Positions 34,257 to 42,219 of a stretch of 61,345 bases of DNA are shown here, piece after piece (positions within the stretch are counted from its first letter, which is position 1; each line of letters begins with the position of its first letter). The notes beneath the pieces are model-generated. The model saw only the letters and a program-made list of their open reading frames with translations. It was not told the DNA's origin and did no database searches. The position numbers and the translations under genes were made by a program. Source of the DNA: SIG701 sp045577175. Lineage in GTDB: Bacteria > Bacillota > Clostridia > Oscillospirales > CAG-272. The stretch lies in assembly GCA_045577175.1 (NCBI GenBank), contig JAZNHT010000034.1, positions 1-61,345 on the forward strand, given 5' to 3'.

Positions 34257-34853
34257 ATGAGAACATATACGATTGTAAAAGTAAGCGGGGCACCCGACTG
34301 GGACAAGGTGAATACGCTCGCGATCGACACGCTTCTGTGGACGGAGCAGTGCGATATTTCCGCATGGGCGAAGATTGCCTACGATGCGGAAAATCTGTAC
34401 GTCCGCCTGTGGGCGAAGGAGACGGAAATCCGTGCGGAGCACACCTCGCAGACGGGGATGCCGTGCGAGGACAGCTGCCTCGAATTTTTCCTCGCGCCCG
34501 CCGCAGACGATACGCGGTATATGAATTTTGAGTTCAATCCGAACGGGGCATCGTGGATCGGTATTGCCCACGGAAGAGACGATGCCGTAAGGGTTCTGAC
34601 CGATTTGGCAGAATTTGATCCGCGCCCGATCCGCACAGAGGACGGCTGGCAGATCACGTACCGCATTCCGCTTTCGTTTCTGCGCCTGTTTGTGCCGCAG
34701 ACGACGTTTGCCTCCGGCGTGAAGATTCGTGCCAACTGCTACAAGTGCGGCGATCTCACGGTAGTGCCGCATTATCTCGCATGGAATCCCGTCACACTGG
34801 AAACACCGGAATTTCACACCTACGCCCATTTCGGTGAGATGATTTTTGAATAA
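34257..34853 (+). CDS. CBM9-like carbohydrate-binding beta-sandwich protein
   Basis: About 198 residues. DWDKVNTLAIDTLLW, AKIAYDAENLYVRLWAKE, PCEDSCLEFFLAP, YMNFEFNPNGA, and GWQITYRIPLSFL follow the pattern of the CBM9-like (DUF1083-type) sugar-binding family. No signal peptide and no catalytic domain, so the protein is a stand-alone intracellular module. The ATG at 34257 is 11 bases after the hydrolase stop codon; its ribosome site is weak (GGAAA). Probably co-transcribed with the hydrolase; a terminator follows. Confidence 0.72.
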   Translation: MRTYTIVKVSGAPDWDKVNTLAIDTLLWTEQCDISAWAKIAYDAENLYVRLWAKETEIRAEHTSQTGMPCEDSCLEFFLAPAADDTRYMNFEFNPNGASWIGIAHGRDDAVRVLTDLAEFDPRPIRTEDGWQITYRIPLSFLRLFVPQTTFASGVKIRANCYKCGDLTVVPHYLAWNPVTLETPEFHTYAHFGEMIFE

Positions 34854-34858
34854 CGTAT

Positions 34859-34888
34859 ACCGCAGGTGCAAGTCGCCTGCGGTTTTTC
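34859..34888 (+). terminator. Terminator of the thrE-hydrolase-CBM9 unit
   Basis: Stem ACCGCAGG / CCTGCGGT with a 9-base loop, followed by TTTTTCATTTT. Confidence 0.8.
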
Positions 34889-35026
34889 ATTTTATCGTAA
34901 AAGCAGACGTGCGCAGATCCTTTTTTGCCTCTCGGCTGCCGAAAAACACCTTTTTTGCGCGAATCGGGTTCGTATAGATTATATAATTTTTTGTGTGTTT
35001 TCCAACGAAAAAATGACATAATTGTA

Positions 35027-35055
35027 TTGACAATTATGGAAGAACATGCTACAAT
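35027..35055 (+). promoter_or_regulatory. Promoter of the GH95-like carbohydrate operon
   Basis: TTGACA (35027-35032) and TACAAT (35050-35055) with a 17-base spacer and TGC before the -10. Right after it, 35057-35095 is an imperfect inverted repeat (TTGAGCGTAT ... ATGCTCAA) with a GC-rich centre at the expected transcript start. This is a candidate operator or leader hairpin. Confidence 0.82.
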
Positions 35056-35128
35056 TTGAGCGTATATCGAACGCGAACGCGCGTGCGTATGCTCAATTTT
35101 CAACAGAAAGACAAAGGAGATTGTCACA

Positions 35129-38100
35129 GTGAAGCATTCGGTCATTTTCGAGGGCTGCGGTAACCATTGGGATAACGCACTGCCGCTCGGCAACGGCATC
35201 TTCGGCGCCATGGTTTTCTGCCACAAAAACCGCGTCAACATGCCGATGAACCACTATGAGGTCTACTACAACCGTACTTCAACCACCCGACCGGTGGACG
35301 CGCTGAGAAACGCGCCGCCCGTAGTACGGGATGAGAACTCCGGTAAGGCGCACCTCGCAAAGAGAGAAGTGGCTGATTTCAACCAGCCGGAAAACGGTGA
35401 GCCGTACATGTATTATCGTTATAAAAAGAGCGATGAGCATTATCACGGTGTCGGTAAGTTTTCTTCTACGCTTCCGTCCACGGGCGAGCTGATCTACGAC
35501 TTTGCCGATGCCCTTACGGATGCCGAGCCGTATGCTGCTCTTTATGTAGAGGATGCAAAGACGCTCGTTCGCCTTACGAAGGGTGACACGTCTCTTTCCA
35601 TTGAATCCGCCGTCATGCGTGAGGACTGCTTCGTCAGCACGTTTGAGGGAACCGCCGAAAATCTCGTGAAATCCGTGACGCTCTACATGCCCCATTACCG
35701 CGACAGCGAGCAGTGCTACGGTACCAAACGCGTGGACGGCGAGGCACCCGAGAAGATCGAGTACGATTTCATCGATGCACATACGGTTCGTTATACCGTA
35801 TACCGCCGCTTCCGCCGCACGCCCGAGCATCCCGTGTTCGTGTTCAGCGGTATCGTCCGCTTTGTCGGTGCCGAGGTTGAGCTCGGTGATAAGATCAAGA
35901 ACGATCAGATCATTCTCGTAAAGAAGTGCGAGAAGAAGTTCCGCGTTTTGACCGCAATCGTCACTGCATGGAAATACGAGGACCCCAAGACCGACTGCAT
36001 CGCTGTGATCGACGGCTTTGAGAAGAATATCGACAAGATGTTCGCTGAGCACAAGGCTTACTGGAAGGAGTTTTTTGATCGCTCCGCCATCAGCCTGCCC
36101 GACAAGATGCTTGAGAAGGTATACTACGTCAACCAGTATGCGCTGGATTGCTGCAGCGGCAAGGACGGTATCATGAAGCACCATGCGTGCGGTCTGAACG
36201 GTCTGTGGTCGATCCGTCAGCCTGCACTCTGGGCAAGCTGCTGGTATTGGGATGTAAACATCCAAGCGGCATTTGCCGGCGTGTTCTCCAGCAACCGCCT
36301 CGATCTTGCCAAGGTGTTCTCCGACGGTCTGATGTGCTACAAGGAGGCAGCCGAGCGTTACGCAATCAGCGCGCATAACCTTTCCGGCGCTGCCGTTGAC
36401 TATCCGTACTTCATGTACTACAGCACGTGGGGCTGGTGCGCACAGTATCTGTGGTTCCTCTATGAGTACAGCCTCGATACCGAGTATCTCAAAAACGAAG
36501 CGTACCCTCTCTTCCTCAAGCTGAGCGAGTTCTCTGTCGGTCTGTTTGAATACGACGAGGAGAAGGGCTACTACCGCGTATATCCCGACATCTCTCCCGA
36601 GCAGGGTCCGCTTGCGCACGATACGGTAATCACTGTTGCCTGCACGAAGTACCTGCTTCAGTTCACGCTGAAATCCGCCGAAATTCTCGGGGACACGGAC
36701 AATCCGCTACTCCCTGCAATCCAGAAGCTGCTTGACAATATGCCTCCGTATCCGATCAGCGAGGAAGGCTTCTGCGGAAAGCATTTCAAGGATTCGCCCG
36801 ACGCACCCGATATGATGTGGATCCGTCATCCGAGTATGCTTATGCCCGTCTTCCCGATCGGCGAGTACGATATTGACAGCGATCCCGAGATCGTCAAGAT
36901 TATCTCCAACACCGTCGATTTCCTGGAGGAGCGCACCGAGATCGGTGTCTTCCAGGGCAGCTGGATGTCCGCTACCGCATCGAGAATCGGTCGCGGTCAG
37001 ACGGCGCTCCGCCTCCTTTACGAGAGAGGCCTCGACCATATGCTCCGTTCCAACGGTCTCACCGCCGAGGAGACGGAGAGATTCATGAACCACTGCCTCA
37101 TCTGCCGTCAGCCGCTGTATTATCCGTGCATGATGGAGTTCACCGGTGAGATGCTCGCCGCTGTCAACGAGATGCTCCTCCAGTCGCAGAACGGCATCAT
37201 CCGCGTGTTCCCGGCACTGCCCGACGGCGATCCGGAATACGGTCGCCTCCACAGAAACGGCTACTCCATCTTCGAGTACGACGAGAGATACGTTCCGTAT
37301 GCCGCATGGAAAACGCTCCACTTCAACAAGCTCCTTGCTAAGGGCGCGTTTGAAGTCAGCGCATCCATCAAGGACGGCGTTCTTGAGTGCATCGAGATTC
37401 TTTCCAAGAAGGGCGGCACCGCCAAGGTTACGTCCCCGTATCTTACCGATGATATGAAGGTCTTCTGCGACGGCGCCGAGGTCGCATTTACGCGCGACGG
37501 CAAGCTGATCGTGATCGAGACCGAGGAAGGCAAGACGTACAAAATCGCCGTATGCGACTGCAAGAAGGTTCCCGCTGACGATGAGACCACGCCGTACGAT
37601 GACGAGGTCAACGTACACGAGACGTACACTCGCCGCCACATCTACGTCGGTGAGAATAAGGATACCGCGTACCAGCGCGGCATCGACGGTGCGCTTCGCG
37701 ACTGGTACGTCGGCAGCTCCCGTCACACCAACCACGTTGTCTATAAGTTCGACTTTACCGATAACTGGGAGAAGAATTATAAGAATTGGGCGATCAACCA
37801 CGCTTATGCCGTGGAGCAGAAGAGCCTTACCACCATTCCGTTTGAGCGCCTCGGTGCGCTGGAGTTCACAGATGAGATCGGCTTCGGCTTTGCGGATGCT
37901 TCCGGCGTGAAGGTTGTAAAGCGTGGCGGTCCCGATCTGCTCCGCGAGGATTTCGTTGAGGGCGAGGGCGATGCTACGTTCCTCATCGAGGCACCGCGCG
38001 GTCAGTATGAGTTGCTCATCGTCTCCGGCGACAGCGACGAGGACAGCGTAACGATCGTCAAGGGTGACAACACCCGCACAGGCGGCGGAAAGGTCGTAGA

Positions 38101-38236
38101 GAAGGGCACGTTCCAGACCGAGCTTCTCACCTTTATCACCGAGGATGACGAGCCTGTCCGTCTCCACATTTCCACCAAGCCCGGCTACCGCTGGAAACTC
38201 AACGCGATCATCATGAACGTTGTGAAGGGATACTGA
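35129..38236 (+). CDS. GH95-like (alpha/alpha)6-barrel glycoside hydrolase
   Basis: 1035 residues from a GTG start (AAAGGAGA 9 bases before it). The N-terminal WDNALPLGNGIFGAMVF is the characteristic opening of GH95/GH65-clan enzymes. The barrel region (about 340-680) has HHACGLNGLWSIRQPALWASCWYWDVN and FYPDISPEQG-like segments (VYPDISPEQGP). After a beta-sandwich there is an extra C-terminal module (about 800-1035) ending in RGQYELLIVSGDSDEDSVTI, which resembles malectin/PL11-type carbohydrate-binding domains. No signal peptide is seen, so it acts inside the cell on imported oligosaccharides. GH95 enzymes known so far cleave alpha-fucosides or alpha-galactosides; the specificity here is open. 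Confidence 0.72.
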   Translation: MKHSVIFEGCGNHWDNALPLGNGIFGAMVFCHKNRVNMPMNHYEVYYNRTSTTRPVDALRNAPPVVRDENSGKAHLAKREVADFNQPENGEPYMYYRYKKSDEHYHGVGKFSSTLPSTGELIYDFADALTDAEPYAALYVEDAKTLVRLTKGDTSLSIESAVMREDCFVSTFEGTAENLVKSVTLYMPHYRDSEQCYGTKRVDGEAPEKIEYDFIDAHTVRYTVYRRFRRTPEHPVFVFSGIVRFVGAEVELGDKIKNDQIILVKKCEKKFRVLTAIVTAWKYEDPKTDCIAVIDGFEKNIDKMFAEHKAYWKEFFDRSAISLPDKMLEKVYYVNQYALDCCSGKDGIMKHHACGLNGLWSIRQPALWASCWYWDVNIQAAFAGVFSSNRLDLAKVFSDGLMCYKEAAERYAISAHNLSGAAVDYPYFMYYSTWGWCAQYLWFLYEYSLDTEYLKNEAYPLFLKLSEFSVGLFEYDEEKGYYRVYPDISPEQGPLAHDTVITVACTKYLLQFTLKSAEILGDTDNPLLPAIQKLLDNMPPYPISEEGFCGKHFKDSPDAPDMMWIRHPSMLMPVFPIGEYDIDSDPEIVKIISNTVDFLEERTEIGVFQGSWMSATASRIGRGQTALRLLYERGLDHMLRSNGLTAEETERFMNHCLICRQPLYYPCMMEFTGEMLAAVNEMLLQSQNGIIRVFPALPDGDPEYGRLHRNGYSIFEYDERYVPYAAWKTLHFNKLLAKGAFEVSASIKDGVLECIEILSKKGGTAKVTSPYLTDDMKVFCDGAEVAFTRDGKLIVIETEEGKTYKIAVCDCKKVPADDETTPYDDEVNVHETYTRRHIYVGENKDTAYQRGIDGALRDWYVGSSRHTNHVVYKFDFTDNWEKNYKNWAINHAYAVEQKSLTTIPFERLGALEFTDEIGFGFADASGVKVVKRGGPDLLREDFVEGEGDATFLIEAPRGQYELLIVSGDSDEDSVTIVKGDNTRTGGGKVVEKGTFQTELLTFITEDDEPVRLHISTKPGYRWKLNAIIMNVVKGY

Positions 38237-38291
38237 TCCCTTCACGGCGTTACCGATTCAGAAATTTCATTCCGGAAAGGATTATACTACT

Positions 38292-39404
38292 ATGAGCGAT
38301 AAGAAATTTATCAAATTGGGTGTTGTCGGTCTCGGTCGCGGTATGCTGACACGGTACGTTGTCGGTGAGCCGAACATGACGGTAAGAGCAATCTGTGACC
38401 GTGATCCCGAGAAGCTGCAAGCGGCAAAGAAGGTGTTCATCGAAGAGTGCGGTGTGCCGGAGGATGAGCTGCTGTGCTATGATGATTACGACGAAATGCT
38501 GGAGAAAGCAGACATTGACGCTGTATTCATTGCGACCGAAGCAATCTACCACGTGCCGTTTGTTATCAAAGCCATGGAGCACGGACTTCACGTTTGCAGC
38601 GAGATTCCTGCCGTCAACAGCCTTGAGGAAGCAAAGCTCCTCCGCAAAACGGTCAAGGCACATCCCGAATTGAAGTACATGAATGCCGAGAACGCCTGCT
38701 ATTGGGGCTTCATCGACTGCTACAAGAAACTGTACGACAAAGGCGAGCTCGGTGACATCGTGTATGCCGAGAGTGAGTATCTTCATTCCAATGATTATAA
38801 GAAGCTGAAGCCGGAGGATTACCCGAAGGATCATTGGAGACAGTTTAACCCTGCGATCAAGTACCTGACGCATAACCTCGGTCCGCTGCTCTATATCATG
38901 AACGATCGCTGCGTCAGTGTTACGTGCATGGAGCCTGATATTGTCTACAATCCGTACCGCGTTCGTCCGCAGAACGGCGTTGCACTTTTCAAGACGGCGA
39001 AGGGTGCCGTTATCCGCATCCTCATCATCTTCGACGCATACCTTGAGAACGATCACAACTTCTCCCTCATCGGTACGCGCGGCACGGTTGAAACGGATAA
39101 GATCAATCACTACGACGATGCACACAGCTATGCGCGTCTGTCCAGCTTCCCCGGATCGATAAGTAAGAGAATCGAAATTCCCGTAAACGTGAAGTACAAG
39201 GACGAAGCGCGTGTGCCGAGCGCACACGGCGGCTCCGATCTGAAGCTGATGCGCGCTTTTGCAAAATGCATCATTGACGATACCGATCCGCCGATCGACG
39301 TCGATCTTGGTATCCGTATGGCACTGCCGGGTATCATTGCGGCTGAGTCTGCCGCAATGGGCGGCGTTCCGCTGCCTATTCCCGATCCTGAGGATTTTGA
39401 GTGA
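38292..39404 (+). CDS. Gfo/Idh/MocA-family oxidoreductase, copy 1 of a tandem pair
   Basis: 370 residues. Rossmann start VVGLGRGMLTRYVVGEPN, then DAVFIATEAIYHVPFVIKAM and the catalytic-domain KRIEIPVNVKYKDE. GLG-x-G and EIPAVNSLEEAKLL are family marks. It follows the GH95-like gene by 55 bases with AAGGA upstream of the ATG. Strong similarity to the next gene over the whole length (shared ELKYM, KDHWRQFNPAIKYLTHNLG, YNPYRVRPQNGVALF) shows a local duplication. It probably oxidises a sugar freed by the hydrolase; the sugar is unknown. Confidence 0.87.
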   Translation: MSDKKFIKLGVVGLGRGMLTRYVVGEPNMTVRAICDRDPEKLQAAKKVFIEECGVPEDELLCYDDYDEMLEKADIDAVFIATEAIYHVPFVIKAMEHGLHVCSEIPAVNSLEEAKLLRKTVKAHPELKYMNAENACYWGFIDCYKKLYDKGELGDIVYAESEYLHSNDYKKLKPEDYPKDHWRQFNPAIKYLTHNLGPLLYIMNDRCVSVTCMEPDIVYNPYRVRPQNGVALFKTAKGAVIRILIIFDAYLENDHNFSLIGTRGTVETDKINHYDDAHSYARLSSFPGSISKRIEIPVNVKYKDEARVPSAHGGSDLKLMRAFAKCIIDDTDPPIDVDLGIRMALPGIIAAESAAMGGVPLPIPDPEDFE

Positions 39405-39453
39405 TCTTCTTTTGAGAGCATTCTTATACTTGAATTTTTGAGAGGTATTCCCA

Positions 39454-40578
39454 ATGAAAGTTGAACAGGTTAAAGTTGGTATCGTCGGTCTCGGACGAGG
39501 TGCTCACGTCGGCAGTTTCGTTGTCGGGTTGAGAAATGCCAGTGTCCGCGCAATCTGTGATATTAACCCGAAGAAGGTTGAGGAAGCAAAGAAACTGTTT
39601 ATTGAGGAAAAGGGTGTTCCCGAGGAGGAGCTGCTCGTCTTCGATAACTACGATGAAATGCTGAAGTCCGACATCAACGCCGTCATTGTCGCGACGGACG
39701 CGATCTATCACGTTCCGATCGTTCTGAAGGCGCTTGAGGCAGGAAAACACGTCCTTTCCGAGATTCCTACGATTAACAGCCTGGAGGAGGCAAAAATTCT
39801 CCGTAAGGCAGTCAAGGCACATCCCGAATTGAAGTACATGGCAGGCGAGAACTGCTGCTACTGGGCGTTCATCGATCTGTGGAAGCATATGTACGATAAG
39901 GGCGAGTTCGGTCAGGCGATTTATGCGGAGAGTGAGTATCTCCATTCCCGTGATTTCAACGATTTCAAGGAAGAGGACTTCCCGAAGGATCACTGGAGAC
40001 AGTTTGAGCCTGCTATTAAGTATCTTACGCACAACCTCGGTCCGCTTCTGTATATCATGAACGACCGCTGTGTCAGCGTAACGAGTATGCAGCCGGATGT
40101 CATATACAACCCGTACCGTGTCCGTCCGCGCAACGGCGTGGCACTCTTCAAAACCGCCAAGGGTGCCGTTATCCGCATTATGACGATTTTTGATGCATAT
40201 TTGAAGTTTGACCATAACTTCGCTTTGATCGGTACACGCGGTACGATCGAGACAGATAAGACCAAGGGACTTCTCGATGCGCACAGCTTTGCGCGCCTTG
40301 AGAGCTTCCCCGGCTCCGAGAGACGCGTTTCCGGTGCAAAACTTGAGATTCCCGTCACGATGCAGTATCCGATGGAGAAACAGGACAAGGGCGGTCACGG
40401 CGGTGCCGACGCTAAGATGGTCAAGGCGTTCATCGAGTGTATCCAGAACGATACGCCGTCGCCGATTGACGTCGATCTCGGTATCCGTATGTCCCTTCCG
40501 GGCATTTACGCCGCAGAGAGTGCCGACAATGGCAGCGCACTGCTTCAGATTCCGGATCCCGAGGATTTCGAGGACTGA
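39454..40578 (+). CDS. Gfo/Idh/MocA-family oxidoreductase, copy 2 of a tandem pair
   Basis: 374 residues. GIVGLGRGAHVGSFVVGLR, DAIYHVPIVLKALEAGKHVLSE and the same KDHWRQFEPAIKYLTHNLG block as copy 1. It differs from copy 1 near the coenzyme loop (AHVGSFV versus MLTRYVV) and has KGGHGGADAKM where copy 1 has SAHGGSDLKL, so the two may have different substrates or work in sequence on one sugar (as paired oxidoreductases do in some deglycosylation pathways). 49 bases after copy 1; GAGAGG upstream of the ATG. Confidence 0.87.
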   Translation: MKVEQVKVGIVGLGRGAHVGSFVVGLRNASVRAICDINPKKVEEAKKLFIEEKGVPEEELLVFDNYDEMLKSDINAVIVATDAIYHVPIVLKALEAGKHVLSEIPTINSLEEAKILRKAVKAHPELKYMAGENCCYWAFIDLWKHMYDKGEFGQAIYAESEYLHSRDFNDFKEEDFPKDHWRQFEPAIKYLTHNLGPLLYIMNDRCVSVTSMQPDVIYNPYRVRPRNGVALFKTAKGAVIRIMTIFDAYLKFDHNFALIGTRGTIETDKTKGLLDAHSFARLESFPGSERRVSGAKLEIPVTMQYPMEKQDKGGHGGADAKMVKAFIECIQNDTPSPIDVDLGIRMSLPGIYAAESADNGSALLQIPDPEDFED

Positions 40579-40640
40579 TTTGCTGAATAAAACGGGCTTG
40601 AGATCGATCGGTCTCGAGCCTGTTCTTTTTAGGAGGAAAT

Positions 40641-41741
40641 ATGCAAATCGCATTTGTTTCGCCCATCGACGGTGACGTGATGACGCAGGCGGACGGGCAG
40701 ATTGAAAACGGCAGTCTCATCGTTCCTGTGTCGATCCGTGCGCCGCTCGGAGCGAGGGTGTCGGTGAATGAAACGCCTGCCGTTTTTGCTGGCGGTCTGT
40801 ACACTGCCGAGGTTAAGCTGGACGGGTATCGCAATACCGTGACTGCCCGCGTTGAGATCGGGTGTGAGTACGCGGAGACGAGTATCGTTCTGTTTTGGTT
40901 CAGAAATGCCCGGGGCAAGTACCGCTTGGCTATCGACGACGTGATCTGGACGTGCAAGGATCTTGCCGAAAAACGGTACAAATCGGTGTTCGATCAGCCG
41001 TTTATGGCGATTTTCAAGCGCCTGCACGACGATTTCGGGACGAAAATGCAGCTCAATCTCTTCTATGAGGACGAGCTGAGCGACTTCAATCTTACCATGA
41101 TGCCCGATTGGTACAAATCCGAGTTTGAAGAAGCATCCGACTGGCTGAAGATCACCTTCCACGGCAGAAGAAATACGCCGTCCCGTATCTACCGATTCGC
41201 TCCGTATGCGGAGATGTATGAGGATTACGTCAAAATTACCCGCGAGATCGTTCGCTTTGCGGGGGAGAAATTGGCGAAATCCACCGTCAACGGCATCCAC
41301 TGGGCAGAATCAACGAGAGACGGCGCACGCGCGCTTCGTCAGGTCGGTATCCGCTGCCTTGTCGGATCGTATATTTTTGATAAAAACGGCGATCCGTTTG
41401 TTGCGTATTATCTGAATAAAGAACAGACGGCGCATGCCAACGGACGTGCTTTCTGGGTGGACACCGCGGAGGATATTATCTTTGCGCAGGATTCAATTTA
41501 TCTGAATAACGTGCCGCCGCATAAGACCGTGATGTTCCTTGACGACGTCAGAAAAAATCCGCATCTCGCCGGTACGATCAACATGGTTACGCACGAGCAG
41601 TTTTTCTACCCGTGGTATCAGGTCTACCTGCCCGATTACGAGGAGAGAATGCGCGCCGGTGTGATCTGGGCGCACGAGAACGGATATGAGCCCGTGTTCC
41701 TCGATGACGTGATCGCGGAAGATGTTAAGACGGAGTTTTGA
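40641..41741 (+). CDS. Polysaccharide-deacetylase-like (NodB-type) protein with N-terminal Ig-like part
   Basis: 366 residues. The first ~85 residues look like a beta-sandwich (VSIRAPLGARVSVNETPAVF). From YRLAIDDVIW the sequence has a deacetylase-like barrel: AIDDV at the first metal-binding strand position, WLKITFHGRRN in place of the usual HTxxH, and NMVTHEQFFYPWY near the end. The second motif is poorly conserved, so enzyme activity is uncertain. AGGAGG lies directly before the ATG. It closes the GH95-oxidoreductase operon and may act on the same glycan. Confidence 0.55.
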   Translation: MQIAFVSPIDGDVMTQADGQIENGSLIVPVSIRAPLGARVSVNETPAVFAGGLYTAEVKLDGYRNTVTARVEIGCEYAETSIVLFWFRNARGKYRLAIDDVIWTCKDLAEKRYKSVFDQPFMAIFKRLHDDFGTKMQLNLFYEDELSDFNLTMMPDWYKSEFEEASDWLKITFHGRRNTPSRIYRFAPYAEMYEDYVKITREIVRFAGEKLAKSTVNGIHWAESTRDGARALRQVGIRCLVGSYIFDKNGDPFVAYYLNKEQTAHANGRAFWVDTAEDIIFAQDSIYLNNVPPHKTVMFLDDVRKNPHLAGTINMVTHEQFFYPWYQVYLPDYEERMRAGVIWAHENGYEPVFLDDVIAEDVKTEF

Positions 41742-41884
41742 GTTATAAAAAACGCATCTGTGATGGGCGTGTCTTCCGCAAAGCAGGTTTACCTGCCGCA
41801 AGTCTCGTAGGGCGGTGGCTTGCTGCCGCCGTTGCGAACGGTACAAATCAAATAGTACGGTGGGAGATGAACCCCGCCCGACGG

Positions 41885-41920
41885 AAAAAGGAGTACGGAC
41901 GTTTGTTCGCACTCCTTTTT
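41885..41920 (+). terminator. Hairpin terminator downstream of the carbohydrate operon
   Basis: AAAAAGGAGT / ACTCCTTTTT with a 16-base loop. It is symmetrical, so it may act on both strands, about 145 bases after the last gene of the operon. Confidence 0.65.
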
Positions 41921-41975
41921 ACATTCCTTGCTCGCAAGGTATAGTTTTAGGTGTACTGTCAGGTGGTAAAGTGAT

Positions 41976-42100
41976 AAGCCTCCCTTGTGTAAAGGGAGGT
42001 GGCTCGCGTAAGCGAGACGGAGGGATTGTAAAAGCTAAAGATGCACTGTAAAAATCCCTCAGCCGTCTACGGCGTCAGTCCTTTTACACAAGGGAGCCTT
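41976..42100. repeat. MITE-like palindromic element
   Basis: 125 bases with near-perfect terminal inverted repeats: AAGCCTCCCTTGTGTAAA on the left and TTTACACAAGGGAGCCTT on the right, one mismatch. Inside are further nested repeats: GGCTCGCGTAAGCGAGACGG, GAGGGATTGTAAAAG opposite GTAAAAATCCCTC, and CCGTCTACGGCG. It has no coding capacity. Small palindromes of this general shape are common as dispersed repeats in gut Clostridia (recalled, not searched). Confidence 0.75.
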
Positions 42101-42166
42101 GGGATTTTGCGCCAAAAAGTTTTTCTGCTTTTCTTGACCGGCACTGCTTTAATTAAAGACAACAAA

Positions 42167-42196
42167 CGGGAGGAGCAAGCCCCTCCCGCATTTTTT
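42167..42196. terminator. Terminator between the repeat region and the ABC genes
   Basis: CGGGAGG / CCTCCCG stem with an 8-base loop, then CATTTTTT on the plus strand. On the reverse strand it follows the ABC operon stop codon at 42220, though its T-run there is weak. Confidence 0.65.
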
Positions 42197-42219
42197 GCTG
42201 TTAAATCAAAACAGAAATT

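Larger units (their letters stand above)
41742..42219. repeat. 478-base intergenic region with palindromic repeats
   Basis: No gene is seen. Contents in order: an imperfect inverted repeat around GTAGGGCGG (41809) and CCGCCCGAC (41875-41883); a terminator hairpin at 41885-41920; a MITE-like palindrome at 41976-42100; and a second terminator at 42167-42196. Short frames here come from the repeats and have no ribosome sites. Confidence 0.7.

Noticed and set aside
38917..39162. Short Ser/Arg-rich plus-strand frame inside the oxidoreductase gene
   Set aside because: Out-of-frame shadow within a strongly supported gene.
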